Assembly (NCBI RefSeq): GCF_014842975.1
Contig: NZ_JACYXK010000025.1
Span: forward strand, 186,001 to 250,000
Direction: 5' to 3'
DNA from: Rhodanobacter sp. DHB23
Lineage (GTDB): Bacteria; Pseudomonadota; Gammaproteobacteria; Xanthomonadales; Rhodanobacteraceae
Length of the DNA stretch: 64,000 nt
Position numbers and translations under genes: made by a program. Within the stretch, counting starts at the first letter, position 1; each line of letters starts with the position of its first letter. Of this stretch, positions 41,961 through 51,296 are shown one piece after another. Under the pieces are notes generated by a model, which had not been told where the DNA came from, made no database searches, and saw nothing but the letters and a program-made list of their open reading frames with translations.

Positions 41961-43583
41961 ATGGCCGACGTCGCCACCGTCTTCAACGAGAACATCACGC
42001 CCTACGCCCCCGGCCCGCGCACCGAGGCCGAGCCGCCGGTGAAGCACGTCGTGGTGGTCGGTGGCGGCACGGCGGGCTGGATGACGGCGCTGCTGCTGGC
42101 CAATTCCGACTACGGCCCGCGCCTGCAGGTGACGGTGCTGGAGTCGCCGCAGGTGGGCATCATCGGCGTGGGCGAGGGTTCCACGCCGTGGTTGCGCGGC
42201 TTCTTCGACGGGCTGGGCATCGAGGAATCGGAATGGATGCCCGCCTGCAACGCGACCTACAAGAACGGCATCCGCTTCGACGGCTGGAGCACCCGGCCGG
42301 GCTACGCGAGCTACTTCCATCCGTTCGCGTCGATGCTCGACAACATGACGATGACGCAGTTCATCGACAACGTGCATCGCCGGCTGGAAGGCGAGGACGT
42401 GGAGGCCCACCCCGACCGCTACTTCATCGCCGACCGGCTGGCGCGCAAGGGCCTGGGGCCGCGGCCGCGGCACGATTTCCCGTTCGACGTGTGGTACGCC
42501 TACCACTTCGACTCGACCCTGCTCGGCGCCTTCCTCGGCAGGAAGGCGGTGGAGCGCGGCGTGCGCCATGTTTCCCGCCACGTCAACGAAGTGACCTTGA
42601 ACGAACAGGGCGACATCGCCGCGCTGCAGTTGGACGGCGGCGGGACGCTGGCGGCGGACTTCTTCGTGGACTGCACCGGCTTCGCCTCGCTGCTGATCGG
42701 CAAGGCGCTGAAGACGCCGTACGTGTCGTTCGCCGAGAACCTGTTCAACGACGCCGCGGTCGCCATGCCGTCGCCCGCCGACGGCTACCGCGAACGCCCG
42801 CTGCATGGCGAGACCGTGTCCACCGCGCTGCGCCATGGCTGGATCTGGAAGATCCCGCTGGCGCACCGCCAGGGCAACGGCTACGTATACAGCACCGCGC
42901 ACTGCTCGCCGGACGAGGCGGAGACCGAGATGCGCGTCCACCTCGGCCTGCTCGACGATCCCACGCCCGCGCGCCACCTGCGCATGCGCGTGGGACGCGT
43001 CACCAAGCATTGGAACCGCAACTGCGTGGCGATCGGCCTGGCGCAGGGCTTCATCGAGCCGCTGGAGGCCACCGCCCTGCTGTTCGTGCAGCGCACCGCG
43101 TCGATGCTGGTGAAGGCGCTCGAGAAAGGCGACCTGGGCGAGCAGGCGCAGGACGCCTTCAACGACGCGATCAACGACCGTTTCGAAGGCACGCGCGACT
43201 ACGTCGTCACGCACTACAAGACCAACACGCGCACCGACACCGACTACTGGCGCGCCAACGCCGCCAACGTCAACCTGTCGCAGCCGCTGCAGCGCCTGCT
43301 GCGCACCTGGCTGTCCAGCCGTCCCATCGTGGGCGGCTTGCAGCAGGGCAGCTACGGCCGCGGTTACCCGGCGATGTCGTGGTACTGCCTGCTGGCCGGC
43401 ATGGGCCTGTTCCCGGACATGCCCGGGACGCCCGCCGCGTCGCCCGGCAGGTTGCGCCACAACCTCGCCGCGATCGACAACCTGCTGGAACGCAGCGCCG
43501 CGAATTTCCCCGAACACCGCGCCCTGCTCGCGGACATCCCGCCCCGGCCCACGGAATCCTCGCTGCAGTTGTACCTGTGGTGA
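41961..43583 (+). CDS. Flavin-dependent tryptophan-type halogenase
   Basis: 540 residues, the usual length for tryptophan halogenases. The FAD-binding motif VVVGGGTAGWMTA is at residues 31-43, followed by IIGVGEGSTPW. The catalytic lysine of PrnA (Lys79) aligns with Lys101 in CNATYKNGIRF. The second family motif WxWxIP is present as GWIWKIPL. GFIEPLEATALLFVQ near residue 375 is also conserved, with the glutamate that works with the lysine. Reduced FAD from a separate reductase forms HOCl or HOBr, which is passed to a substrate through the lysine. The N-terminus is ~25 residues longer than PrnA. No reductase, peptide synthetase or tryptophan gene is adjacent, so the substrate is unknown. Confidence 0.92.
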   Translation: MADVATVFNENITPYAPGPRTEAEPPVKHVVVVGGGTAGWMTALLLANSDYGPRLQVTVLESPQVGIIGVGEGSTPWLRGFFDGLGIEESEWMPACNATYKNGIRFDGWSTRPGYASYFHPFASMLDNMTMTQFIDNVHRRLEGEDVEAHPDRYFIADRLARKGLGPRPRHDFPFDVWYAYHFDSTLLGAFLGRKAVERGVRHVSRHVNEVTLNEQGDIAALQLDGGGTLAADFFVDCTGFASLLIGKALKTPYVSFAENLFNDAAVAMPSPADGYRERPLHGETVSTALRHGWIWKIPLAHRQGNGYVYSTAHCSPDEAETEMRVHLGLLDDPTPARHLRMRVGRVTKHWNRNCVAIGLAQGFIEPLEATALLFVQRTASMLVKALEKGDLGEQAQDAFNDAINDRFEGTRDYVVTHYKTNTRTDTDYWRANAANVNLSQPLQRLLRTWLSSRPIVGGLQQGSYGRGYPAMSWYCLLAGMGLFPDMPGTPAASPGRLRHNLAAIDNLLERSAANFPEHRALLADIPPRPTESSLQLYLW

Positions 43584-43640
43584 CGACGGGCATTGTCCAC
43601 AAAGGGGTTCGCCGCTGGACGGATGACTTCATTGTTCCGC

Positions 43641-43723
43641 GGCAGGAGCGGCTTCAGCCGCGATGTGCTTCAGGTTTCCCGGGTGCTTCACCAAAAGCAT
43701 TCGCGCACAGGGTGCTCCTACAA
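43641..43723. repeat. GGAGCGGCTTCAGCCGCGA-type inverted repeat
   Basis: The left part at 43641-43665 contains GGAGCGGCTTCAGCCGCGA. The right part at 43698-43723 reads inverted as a GTAGGAGCACCCTGTGCGCGA-type end. It lies between convergent halogenase and PilZ genes and belongs with the element at 20451-20530. Confidence 0.65.
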
Positions 43724-43760
43724 ACGGGGGTTGGGGCGCAAAAGGGCGGGGCGCCGACCC

Positions 43761-44090
43761 TCAGCCCTGCCGCAGCCAGCGCTCCAGCAACTGCCCATGG
43801 CTGTTGCCGACCGCGATGATGCGGTAGCCGGCCCAGAACTGCCCCGGGCTGGCGGCGGGCTCGTGCCATTGCTCCTGCAGCCCGAGCTCGACGTGGCCGC
43901 CGGCGTCGGGCAGGGCGATGCGCACCTGGTAGATGCCCTCGCTGCGCGGCTCGCGGCCGCCGATCAGCAGCAGGCCGCTGGCGGAGACGTTGCATACGTT
44001 GCCCAGTGGCTGCTCGGCGATGGTGTCGATGGCCACGATGCCGGCATCGACCGGCTTGCGCGGTGCGCGGCGCTGGTCGCGCGTGCTCAT
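43761..44090 (-). CDS. PilZ domain protein
   Basis: 109 residues forming a single PilZ domain. The c-di-GMP binding signature is present as DQRRAPRKPVD near the N-terminus (RxxxR form RRAPR) and NVSASGLLLIGG (the [D/N]xSxxG motif). LxLQEQWHEPAASPGQFWAGYRI is a typical PilZ end. It probably binds cyclic di-GMP and regulates a partner. The start overlaps the DUF1631 gene by 4 bp, suggesting the two act together. Confidence 0.88.
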   Translation of the reverse strand: MSTRDQRRAPRKPVDAGIVAIDTIAEQPLGNVCNVSASGLLLIGGREPRSEGIYQVRIALPDAGGHVELGLQEQWHEPAASPGQFWAGYRIIAVGNSHGQLLERWLRQG

Positions 44091-46414
44091 GGGCGGGCTC
44101 CGGGCTGCTTGGCCGGGGAAGGTCGGGTGGTGCGCAGCAGGCTGCCGGTGAGCGAATGCCAGGCGCGGTCGAGCAGGCCGTCGCGTTGCGCCGGCATTTC
44201 GCGCACCTCGCCGCTGGCCATGGCGCGGGCCAGGTCGCGCAGGTTCATTTCCTCGCTGCGCTGGCCGCGGCGGGTGATGAACAGGCTCTTGCCGGTGACC
44301 GGCGAGAACCAGGCCAGCTTGCGCCGGCTGGTCTGGCCGGTGGCGCGGTCGGTGAATTCGAACCAGCTGCCGTAGGGCAACTGGCGCAGGCGGTTGTGGA
44401 TGCGCGCTTCCTGCGGGCCCAGCGGCGGTTCGTGGCCGTCGTCCGACGTCGCGGCGTGCTTGCCCTGCGTCGACTCGCCCAGCCGCTGGCGCTGCTTTAG
44501 GCGCAGCGCGAGGTCGGTGGCGCTGGGCAGTTCCGCGGCATGCGCCGGCGGCGCGGCGGTCGCCGGCGCATGCGTCTCCACTGCCGGCGTGTCCCGGGCG
44601 GCGGCGCCACCCGGCGGCGACGGCACGGCGGCAGGCGGCGTGGCGGTCGTGGCTTCCACCGTGCCTTCGCCGATCAGGCGCAGCGCCACCTGGCTGGCTT
44701 CCTCGGCGTGCATGCCGATCTGCTGCAGGCCGGCCTGGACTTCGCGGCGCAGCAGGCCGGGATCGTCGGTGGGCAGGCGACCCAGCAGTTCGTCGGTGAC
44801 GCGCAGGCGCTGCATGAAGAGGGGGCTGCCTTCGCCGTGTTGCAACACGGCGAGCGCCAGCACGTCGGACCAGGCGCGGTCGAGCAGGGTGCGCAGCAGG
44901 CCGCGCGGCGGGTTCTCGGCGTAGCGCTCGGCCAGCAGCTCGCTGGCGCGATGACGGGCCAGGTCCAGTCGCTCGCGGCCCTGCATGGCCTCGACATGGC
45001 GGCGCTCGGAGGTCTGGGCGCGGCGGCTCAGCTGAGCGAGGTGGTGCTCGATGTCGGCCAGCAGGCTGGTGTAGAGCCCGGCGCTGGGCGGCTCCCTGCG
45101 CGCGCGCTCGACCAGCTGGTTGAGCCGGGCGGTGAGTTGCTGGTCGGCATCGCCGTCGGTGCCGTCCAGCCAGTCGTTGGCGGCGTCGGCCACCACGCCG
45201 AGCAGGCGGCGTGCGGGGTGCTCCTGCTTGTCGAAGAAGTCGCGGTCGGTGACGGCGAGGCGCAGCATCGGCAGTTGCAGGTCGCCGAGCACGGAGCGGG
45301 CCTGGGGACCTTCGTGCAACTGCTTGCCGAGCTGCTCGAACAGCATCGCCATCAGTTCCACCGTATCGTCCTGCTCGGGGCTGAGCCGGGTCGGCACGGC
45401 GCCCGCGGGTTTGCCGGCGTTGAGTTGCAGCAGGAGTTCCTCGCGCAGGCGCTGGGCGCTGCGCAGCTCGCGGCTGGCGTTGTCGGTGACCTGGGCCAAG
45501 TGCTGCTGCAGGGCGCCCAGCGCGGTCTGCAGTTCGTCCGGCGAGGCGGCCTGCCCCGCGGCGACGCCACCGCCGCCGCCGGTGCGGCGCTGGGAGAGCA
45601 GGTCGCGCAGGGTTTCCAGCACGGTGATCGGCGCCTGCGGCGCGCCGTGGTTTTCCGCGCCGGTGGAAGCGGACGTTTCGCCGCCGGGCGTGGTGCGCGC
45701 GCCGGGCGCGGGACGCGGCGGGGCGTAGGGGCGGAGTTGCGGCAGCAGGCCGTCGTCCAGCAGCAGGGTGTTGACCACCGTGTACAGCGGCTCCGCCGCC
45801 GTGATGAGCGCCTGTTCGAAGGTCTGCAACAGCAGTTGCCGGTGCTCCGACGGCAGGTCCAGCGTGCCCATGGCGACGCGCAGGGCTTCGGCAAGCCCGA
45901 CCGGTCCGATCGGCAGGGCCGCCCCTTCCAGCGGCGCGGCGCCGACCAGCACGGCGAAGCGGTAGGAGAGTTCGGTCAGCAGCTGGCCATGGTGCGCCTC
46001 GCCGCGCGCGGCGAGCTTGTCCAGCGCGGCAAGCAGTTCGTGTTCGCTGAGCTCGAGCAGGCGCAGCGGCTGGTGCATGCGGGCGGTGTCGTCGCTTTCC
46101 TCGACTTCGCCCAGGCGCGCGAAGCCGTCGCGCAGGTGGTCGGCATAGGCCTGCATGAAGGCCGGGCGCTGCATCTGCAGCTGCGCGCGGCTGTCGATGC
46201 ATTGCTGCTGGGCGGCGTGGCTGCGCGCGTGCTCGGCCATCTGGTACAGCTCCTTGTCGAAGCGGTCCAGGCACTGTTGCAGCGCGGGTTCCAGCCATTG
46301 CGCGCACTGCGGCCCGATCACGTTGAGCAGGCGCTGCGTGCGCGCGGGCCAGCGCGGGCGGATCGGTCCGCCTGTCGCGTTGGTGGCTTGTGGTTTGCGG
46401 TGCTCTGCGTCCAT
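44087..46414 (-). CDS. DUF1631 family protein
   Basis: 775 residues, mostly helical and soluble. It fits the DUF1631 family found in Xanthomonadales and pseudomonads, sometimes mislabelled thymidine phosphorylase. An N-terminal helical block (~25-230), a low-complexity Pro/Gly region (~240-300), a long helical block (~320-590), an Ala/Pro linker (~610-650) and a C-terminal beta-rich segment (YGSWFEFTDRATGQTSRRKLAWFSPVTG, ~680-710) are visible. The C-terminal segment resembles a degenerate PilZ fold. Function is not established. Its 3' end overlaps the PilZ gene by 4 bp, so a c-di-GMP-linked role is inference. Confidence 0.8.
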   Translation of the reverse strand: MDAEHRKPQATNATGGPIRPRWPARTQRLLNVIGPQCAQWLEPALQQCLDRFDKELYQMAEHARSHAAQQQCIDSRAQLQMQRPAFMQAYADHLRDGFARLGEVEESDDTARMHQPLRLLELSEHELLAALDKLAARGEAHHGQLLTELSYRFAVLVGAAPLEGAALPIGPVGLAEALRVAMGTLDLPSEHRQLLLQTFEQALITAAEPLYTVVNTLLLDDGLLPQLRPYAPPRPAPGARTTPGGETSASTGAENHGAPQAPITVLETLRDLLSQRRTGGGGGVAAGQAASPDELQTALGALQQHLAQVTDNASRELRSAQRLREELLLQLNAGKPAGAVPTRLSPEQDDTVELMAMLFEQLGKQLHEGPQARSVLGDLQLPMLRLAVTDRDFFDKQEHPARRLLGVVADAANDWLDGTDGDADQQLTARLNQLVERARREPPSAGLYTSLLADIEHHLAQLSRRAQTSERRHVEAMQGRERLDLARHRASELLAERYAENPPRGLLRTLLDRAWSDVLALAVLQHGEGSPLFMQRLRVTDELLGRLPTDDPGLLRREVQAGLQQIGMHAEEASQVALRLIGEGTVEATTATPPAAVPSPPGGAAARDTPAVETHAPATAAPPAHAAELPSATDLALRLKQRQRLGESTQGKHAATSDDGHEPPLGPQEARIHNRLRQLPYGSWFEFTDRATGQTSRRKLAWFSPVTGKSLFITRRGQRSEEMNLRDLARAMASGEVREMPAQRDGLLDRAWHSLTGSLLRTTRPSPAKQPGARP

Positions 46415-46576
46415 GACGCTTTCCCGATGATTCCCCTGCGCGGCAGTGTAGGCGGGTTGCCGCGGGGCCGCCATGGCCGGGGCCGCTCCCCGGCGCCTGC
46501 GCACGGTCCCCATGGTTCATGCCGGGAGCCGCCTGCGCGCAGGCCAGGGAAGGGGGCAGCGGATGTCCGCCCGCGC

Positions 46577-47743
46577 TCAGTCGAGGAAGCTTGCGATCAC
46601 GTCGTTGAGGAAGCGCTGGCCCAGTGCGGTGGTGCGCAGCTGTTGCGCGTCGTCGGCGAGCCAGCCGCGCCGGCGGGCCTCGGCCAGCGGCGCGGCGATG
46701 CGTTCCGGCGGCAGGCCGGTGCGGGCGGCGAAATCCGCCAGCGGCACGCCGTCGATCAGGCGCAGCGCGTTGAGCATGTATTCGAACGGCAGTTCGTCGG
46801 CGCCCACGATGCTGTCGCCGCCGATGCGCTGGGCGCTGGCGCCGGCTTCCATGTAGGCGCGCGGGAGGCGGGTCTTCCAGCGGCGGCGCACCGTGCCCGC
46901 CGCGGCATCGCTGAGCTTGCCGTGCGCACCGGCGCCGATGCCGAGGTAGTCGCCGAACTGCCAGTAGTTGAGGTTGTGCGTGCAGCGCCGCCCCGGCTGC
47001 GCGTAGGCGGAAATCTCGTACTGGCCGTAGCCCGCCTCGGCCAGGCGCGCCTCGCAGGCTTCCTGCATCGCCCAGGCATGGTCGTCGTCGGGCAAGGGCG
47101 GCGGGTTGGCGGCGAAGGCGGTGTTCGGTTCCAGCGTGAGCTGGTAGTGCGAGATATGCGTGGGCGACAGCGCGACCGCGCGCTCCACGTCGGCCAGCGC
47201 GCCGTCCAGCGTCTGCGCGGGCAGCGCGTACATCAGGTCGAGGTTGAGATTGGCGTAGCCGGCATCCTGCGCCGACTTCACCGCCGCCTCGGCCTCGGCG
47301 GCGGAGTGGATGCGGCCCAGGCGCTTCAGCTTGTCGTCGTCGAAGCTCTGGATGCCGAAGGAGAGCCGGTTGACGCCGGCCTTGAGATAGCCGTCGAAGC
47401 GGCCGTGCTCCACCGTGCCTGGATTCGTTTCCAGCGTGGTCTCGCAGCCGGCCGCGAACGGCAGGCGCGCGCGCGCGCCGTCGAGGAAGCGCGCGACCAG
47501 TTCCGGCGCGAACAGGCTGGGCGTGCCGCCGCCGAAGAACACGCTGGCGATTTCGCGGGCGTGGACGGCGGCGCCGAAGTCGCGCAGGTCGGCGTCGAGG
47601 TCGGCCAGCAGCAGGTCCACGTACTCGGCATACGGCGGCGGGGCGCCGCGCAGGCCGTGCGAGTTGAAGTCGCAATACGGGCACTTCTTCACGCACCAGG
47701 GCATGTGCACGTAGAGCGACAGCGGTGGTGCGGCGAGGCTCAT
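46577..47743 (-). CDS. hemW: Radical SAM heme chaperone HemW
   Basis: 388 residues. The radical-SAM cluster motif is CVKKCPYC near residue 17 (CxxxCxxC), preceded by LSLYVHMPW. FFGGGTPSLF, ETNPGTVEHGRFDGYLKAGVNRLSFGIQSF (positions ~105-135) and GYGQYEISAYAQPG identify the HemW/HemN-like group and not coproporphyrinogen dehydrogenase. It binds heme and is thought to insert it into respiratory enzymes. The ATG overlaps the rdgB stop by 4 bp. Gene order rph-rdgB-hemW is widespread in gammaproteobacteria. Confidence 0.93.
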   Translation of the reverse strand: MSLAAPPLSLYVHMPWCVKKCPYCDFNSHGLRGAPPPYAEYVDLLLADLDADLRDFGAAVHAREIASVFFGGGTPSLFAPELVARFLDGARARLPFAAGCETTLETNPGTVEHGRFDGYLKAGVNRLSFGIQSFDDDKLKRLGRIHSAAEAEAAVKSAQDAGYANLNLDLMYALPAQTLDGALADVERAVALSPTHISHYQLTLEPNTAFAANPPPLPDDDHAWAMQEACEARLAEAGYGQYEISAYAQPGRRCTHNLNYWQFGDYLGIGAGAHGKLSDAAAGTVRRRWKTRLPRAYMEAGASAQRIGGDSIVGADELPFEYMLNALRLIDGVPLADFAARTGLPPERIAAPLAEARRRGWLADDAQQLRTTALGQRFLNDVIASFLD

Positions 47744-48342
47744 CCCGCGTGCAGTTCGCGCAACCGCTCGCGCAGCAGGACCAGCGCCTGGCCGCGGTGG
47801 CTGAGCCGGTTCTTCAGCGCGTCGTCCATCTCGGCCACGCTCTGCGCGTAGCCGTCCGGCAGGAACACCGGGTTGTAGCCGAAGCCGCCGGTGCCGCGAC
47901 CCTCGCCGAGGATGCGGCCGTGCCAGCGGGCTTCCGCAATCAGCGGCGCGGGGTCCTCGGCATGGCGCAGCAGCACCAGCACGCAGATGAAGAAGGCGCC
48001 GCGTTGTTCCTGCGGCACGCCTTCCAGCGCATGCAGCAACTTGGCGTTGTTGGCCGCGGCGTCGCCGTGGTTGCCGCTGTAGCGCGCCGAATACAGGCCG
48101 GGCGCGCCGCCGAGATGATCCACGCACAGCCCCGAATCGTCGGCCAGCGCGGGCAGGCCGCTGATGCGCGAGGCGTGGCGTGCCTTGAGCAAGGCATTCT
48201 CGACGAAGGTGAGGCCGGTTTCCTCGACATCCTCGATGCCTAGCTGGCCTTGCGGCACCACGTTGAAGCCGCTGTCGGCGAGCAGTGCGCCGAACTCCTT
48301 GAGCTTGCCGGGATTGCCGCTGGCGAGAACGATCTTGGTCAT
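47740..48342 (-). CDS. rdgB: dITP/XTP pyrophosphatase (RdgB/HAM1)
   Basis: 200 residues, full length. The signature IVLASGNPGKLKEF is at the N-terminus, with ENALLKARHAS, ADDSGLCVDHLGGAPGLYSARYSG and GFGYNPVFLPDG following. It hydrolyses non-canonical purine triphosphates such as dITP and XTP to clean the nucleotide pool. Its start overlaps the GNAT gene by 4 bp. Confidence 0.96.
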   Translation of the reverse strand: MTKIVLASGNPGKLKEFGALLADSGFNVVPQGQLGIEDVEETGLTFVENALLKARHASRISGLPALADDSGLCVDHLGGAPGLYSARYSGNHGDAAANNAKLLHALEGVPQEQRGAFFICVLVLLRHAEDPAPLIAEARWHGRILGEGRGTGGFGYNPVFLPDGYAQSVAEMDDALKNRLSHRGQALVLLRERLRELHAG

Positions 48343-48857
48343 GTGAGCAGGTCGAAGGCAGGGGCGTAGTCCACGCGGCCGTGGCGGCCATCGAGGCCGC
48401 CGGGACGCAGGGCCTGCGCCATGAAGGCGTCGCCGCCGTCGTAGGTGTCGTGCAATCCGCTTCGCGCGGCGGGGGCGAAGCCGAAGCGTGTGTAGTAGCC
48501 GGGTTCGCCCAGAACCACCACCAGCGAGTGGCGGCCAGCTTCACGCAACGCACCCAGCGAGGCCTCGATCAGTGCGTGGCCGATGCCGCGCCGCTGCCAT
48601 GCCGGCAGTACGCCAACCGGAGCCAGCCCGAGCGGCTCGCCATCCCCGCCATGTTCGATGCGTACAGGCGAATACAGCACGTGGCCGACGATCCCGCCGT
48701 CTGCCTCGGCCACCCATTCCGCCCTGCTGTCGCCGGCTTCGCGCAGGCGCTGCACCAGGTCAGCCTCGTCGTCGCGGCCGAAAGCGGCGCGTTCGACGGC
48801 GAGCGTCGTCGCCAGTTCCTGCGCAGTCGCCTGCAGCGGGCGCAGGATCAGGTTCAC
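48339..48857 (-). CDS. GNAT-family N-acetyltransferase
   Basis: 172 residues. The acetyl-CoA loop is seen in [19 protein letters not shown] (motif A, R/Q-x-x-G-x-G/A), with [11 protein letters not shown] near the end. It resembles the YhbS-type subgroup. The substrate is unknown. The start is GTG at 48855-48857, overlapping the rph stop as GTGA; no ATG fits. Its insertion between rph and rdgB is not the arrangement in E. coli but keeps the coupled spacing. Confidence 0.87.
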   Translation of the reverse strand: MNLILRPLQATAQELATTLAVERAAFGRDDEADLVQRLREAGDSRAEWVAEADGGIVGHVLYSPVRIEHGGDGEPLGLAPVGVLPAWQRRGIGHALIEASLGALREAGRHSLVVVLGEPGYYTRFGFAPAARSGLHDTYDGGDAFMAQALRPGGLDGRHGRVDYAPAFDLLT

Positions 48858-49597
48858 GCCTGTCCCAGCGCGGCGCGTTGCGCGGCGACCAATTCGGCGA
48901 TGCCTTTCTCGGCCAATGCCAGCAGCGCGTCCATTTCGTCGCGGCGGAAGGCGTGGCCCTCGGCGGTGCCCTGCACTTCGATGAAGCCGCCGCCGTCGTT
49001 CATCACCACGTTCATGTCGGTGTCGCAGTCCGAGTCCTCGGCGTAGTCGAGGTCGAGCACGGGCACGCCCTTGTAGATGCCCACCGACACCGCGGCCACG
49101 GCGCCCACGATGGGGTTGCGCTTGAGGTTCTCGCGCTGGACCAGGTCGTTCACCGCATCGACCAGGGCCACGTAGGCGCCGGTGATCGCGGCGGTGCGCG
49201 TGCCGCCGTCGGCCTGGATCACGTCGCAGTCCAGCGTGATCACGCGTTCGCCCAGCGCCTGGCGATTGACGCAGGCACGCAGGCTGCGGCCGATCAGGCG
49301 CTGGATTTCCAGCGTGCGCCCACCCTGCTTGCCGCGCGCGGCTTCGCGGTCGCTGCGCGTGTGGGTGGCGCGCGGCAGCATGCCGTATTCGGCGGTGACC
49401 CAGCCCTCGCCCTTGCCGCGCAGGAAGCCCGGCACCTTGTTCTCCACGCTGGCGGTGCACAGCACGCGGGTGTCGCCGAAGCTCACCAGCACCGAGCCTT
49501 CGGCATGGCGGGTGAAGTGGCGCTCGATGGAGACGGCGCGCAACTGGTCGCTGGCGCGACCGCTGGGACGGCTGCCTGAAGGAGATGGCTGGTTCAT
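48854..49597 (-). CDS. rph: Ribonuclease PH
   Basis: 247 residues, the family length. Landmarks are [54 protein letters not shown], the phosphate-binding region [16 protein letters not shown], and [20 protein letters not shown]. It trims tRNA 3' ends by phosphorolysis. It is divergent from yicC with a 70-bp shared promoter region and leads a run of overlapping genes (rph-GNAT-rdgB-hemW). Confidence 0.96.
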   Translation of the reverse strand: MNQPSPSGSRPSGRASDQLRAVSIERHFTRHAEGSVLVSFGDTRVLCTASVENKVPGFLRGKGEGWVTAEYGMLPRATHTRSDREAARGKQGGRTLEIQRLIGRSLRACVNRQALGERVITLDCDVIQADGGTRTAAITGAYVALVDAVNDLVQRENLKRNPIVGAVAAVSVGIYKGVPVLDLDYAEDSDCDTDMNVVMNDGGGFIEVQGTAEGHAFRRDEMDALLALAEKGIAELVAAQRAALGQA

Positions 49598-49667
49598 GGG
49601 GGCGATTGGGCAAGGCTGGGCGGGAAAGTTTACCATTGCGGTCTTTCCCGCCGTTCGCAGGCCGCCG

Positions 49668-50528
49668 ATGATCCGCAGCATGACCGCCTACGCCTCCGCC
49701 GAATCCGGTGGCCCTGCTGGTGCGCTGAGCTGCGAATTGCGCACGGTCAATCACCGTTACCTGGAACTCTCGCCGCGCCTGCCGGACGAGTTGCGCAGCC
49801 TTGAATCGGCATTGCGCGAACGCATCGCGGCGAAGCTCTCGCGCGGCAAGGTGGACGTGACCGTGCGCGCCCGCAGCGACGTGCAGCGCGAATCGCTGCA
49901 GGTCAACAATGCGCTCCTGCACCAGCTCTCCGAGCTGAACCTGGACCTGGTCTCGCGCTTCCCCGGCATGCAGGTGCAGTTCACCGAACTGCTGCGCTTC
50001 CCGGGCGTGCTGCAGCAGGATGCGGCCGATCCCGAAGCACAACAGGCCGCCTTGTTCGAGGTGCTCGACCGTGCGCTCGACGCGCTCACCGCCACCCGCG
50101 AACGCGAAGGCGCGAAGCTGGGACAGATCCTGCGCGAGCGGCTGGACGCGATCGAGCGCATCGTGCTCCAGGTGCGCGAATGGATGCCGGAAATCCGCGT
50201 CGCGTTGCGCGCCCGGCTGGAGGCGCGGCTGGCCGACCTCAGGCAGCCCGCCGACCCCGGCCGGCTGGAGCAGGAGCTGGTGCTGCAGATCACCCGCAGC
50301 GACGTGGACGAGGAACTCGACCGCCTCGCCACCCACATTGCCGAGACGCGCCGCGTGCTGGGCCTGAAGGAGCCGGTGGGCCGCCGCCTCGACTTCCTGA
50401 TGCAGGAGTTCAACCGCGAGGCGAACACGCTGGGCTCCAAGTCGGTGGACGCGCGCAGCACCAATGCCGCGGTGGAGCTGAAGGTGCTGATCGAGCAGAT
50501 GCGCGAGCAGGTGCAGAACATTGAATGA
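49668..50528 (+). CDS. yicC: YicC-family endoribonuclease
   Basis: 286 residues, as in E. coli YicC. The N-terminus [12 protein letters not shown] and [20 protein letters not shown] belong to the YicC N-terminal domain. The C-terminus [26 protein letters not shown] is the DUF1732 signature. E. coli YicC is an endoribonuclease linked to small-RNA turnover. It is divergent from rph, as in E. coli, and followed by gmk after 77 bp. Confidence 0.94.
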   Translation: MIRSMTAYASAESGGPAGALSCELRTVNHRYLELSPRLPDELRSLESALRERIAAKLSRGKVDVTVRARSDVQRESLQVNNALLHQLSELNLDLVSRFPGMQVQFTELLRFPGVLQQDAADPEAQQAALFEVLDRALDALTATREREGAKLGQILRERLDAIERIVLQVREWMPEIRVALRARLEARLADLRQPADPGRLEQELVLQITRSDVDEELDRLATHIAETRRVLGLKEPVGRRLDFLMQEFNREANTLGSKSVDARSTNAAVELKVLIEQMREQVQNIE

Positions 50529-50560
50529 GCGCATCCGGCAGGCCTTGGCCCTCTCCCCAA

Positions 50561-50583
50561 CCCTCTCCCCGAAGGGGAGAGGG
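50561..50583. repeat. CCCTCTCCCC hairpin repeat upstream of gmk
   Basis: CCCTCTCCCC-GAA-GGGGAGAGGG is a perfect 10-bp stem with a 3-base loop in the yicC-gmk gap, in the same family as 17786-17809. It lies 22 bp before the gmk ATG, so in the mRNA it could affect gmk translation or mark a processing site. Confidence 0.7.
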
Positions 50584-50605
50584 AGCAAACGTGTTGCGCG
50601 GCTTT

Positions 50606-51226
50606 ATGAGTATTGAAGCGGGCACCCTGTTCGTGGTCGCCGCGCCCTCGGGTGCCGGCAAGTCCACCCTGGTCAACGCGCTGCTGGAGCGCGAGCCGGC
50701 GATCTCGCTGTCGGTCTCGCACACCACGCGGCCGCCGCGGCCTGGCGAGCAGTACGGGCGCCACTACTACTTCGTCGAGCGCGCGGAGTTCGAGCGCGAG
50801 ATCGCCGAAGGCATCTTCCTCGAGCACGCCGAGGTGCATGGCAACCTGTACGGCACCTCGCGCGACAAGGTGGACGCGCTGCTGGCGCAGGGCCGCGACG
50901 TGCTGCTGGAAATCGACTGGCAGGGCGCGGCGCAGATCCGCAAGGGCAAGCCCGATTGCGTGAGCGTGTTCATCCTGCCGCCGTCGCGCGCGGAACTCGA
51001 ACGCCGTCTGCGCGGTCGAGGTTCGGACGCGCCGGAGGTGATCGAGCGCCGCCTCGCCAACTCGCGCGGCGAGATCGCCCATGCCCACGAGTTCGACTAC
51101 ATCATCGTCAACGACCGCTTCGAGGATGCGCTGGACGAATTGCAGGCCATCGTGCGCGCGGTGCGCCTGCGCAGCGCGCTGCAATGCCGGCGGCACGAGA
51201 CCTTGATCGCCGAACTGCTGGCCTGA
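50606..51226 (+). CDS. gmk: Guanylate kinase
   Basis: 206 residues. The P-loop APSGAGKST is at residues ~13-21, with SVSHTTRPPRPGEQYGRHYYFV, the GMP-binding region EHAEVHGNLYGTSRDKV and DWQGAAQIRK following. It phosphorylates GMP and dGMP. The ATG at 50606 gives the usual length; an upstream open extension crosses the hairpin repeat and is unlikely to be translated. In many relatives rpoZ and spoT follow directly; here an mla operon intervenes. Confidence 0.96.
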   Translation: MSIEAGTLFVVAAPSGAGKSTLVNALLEREPAISLSVSHTTRPPRPGEQYGRHYYFVERAEFEREIAEGIFLEHAEVHGNLYGTSRDKVDALLAQGRDVLLEIDWQGAAQIRKGKPDCVSVFILPPSRAELERRLRGRGSDAPEVIERRLANSRGEIAHAHEFDYIIVNDRFEDALDELQAIVRAVRLRSALQCRRHETLIAELLA

Positions 51227-51296
51227 ACGCCACGCCGTCGCCCGGGATGACTCCCGGCTTGGCGGCCTTCCGCCGCTCCGCTAACGTAGCCCGCTT

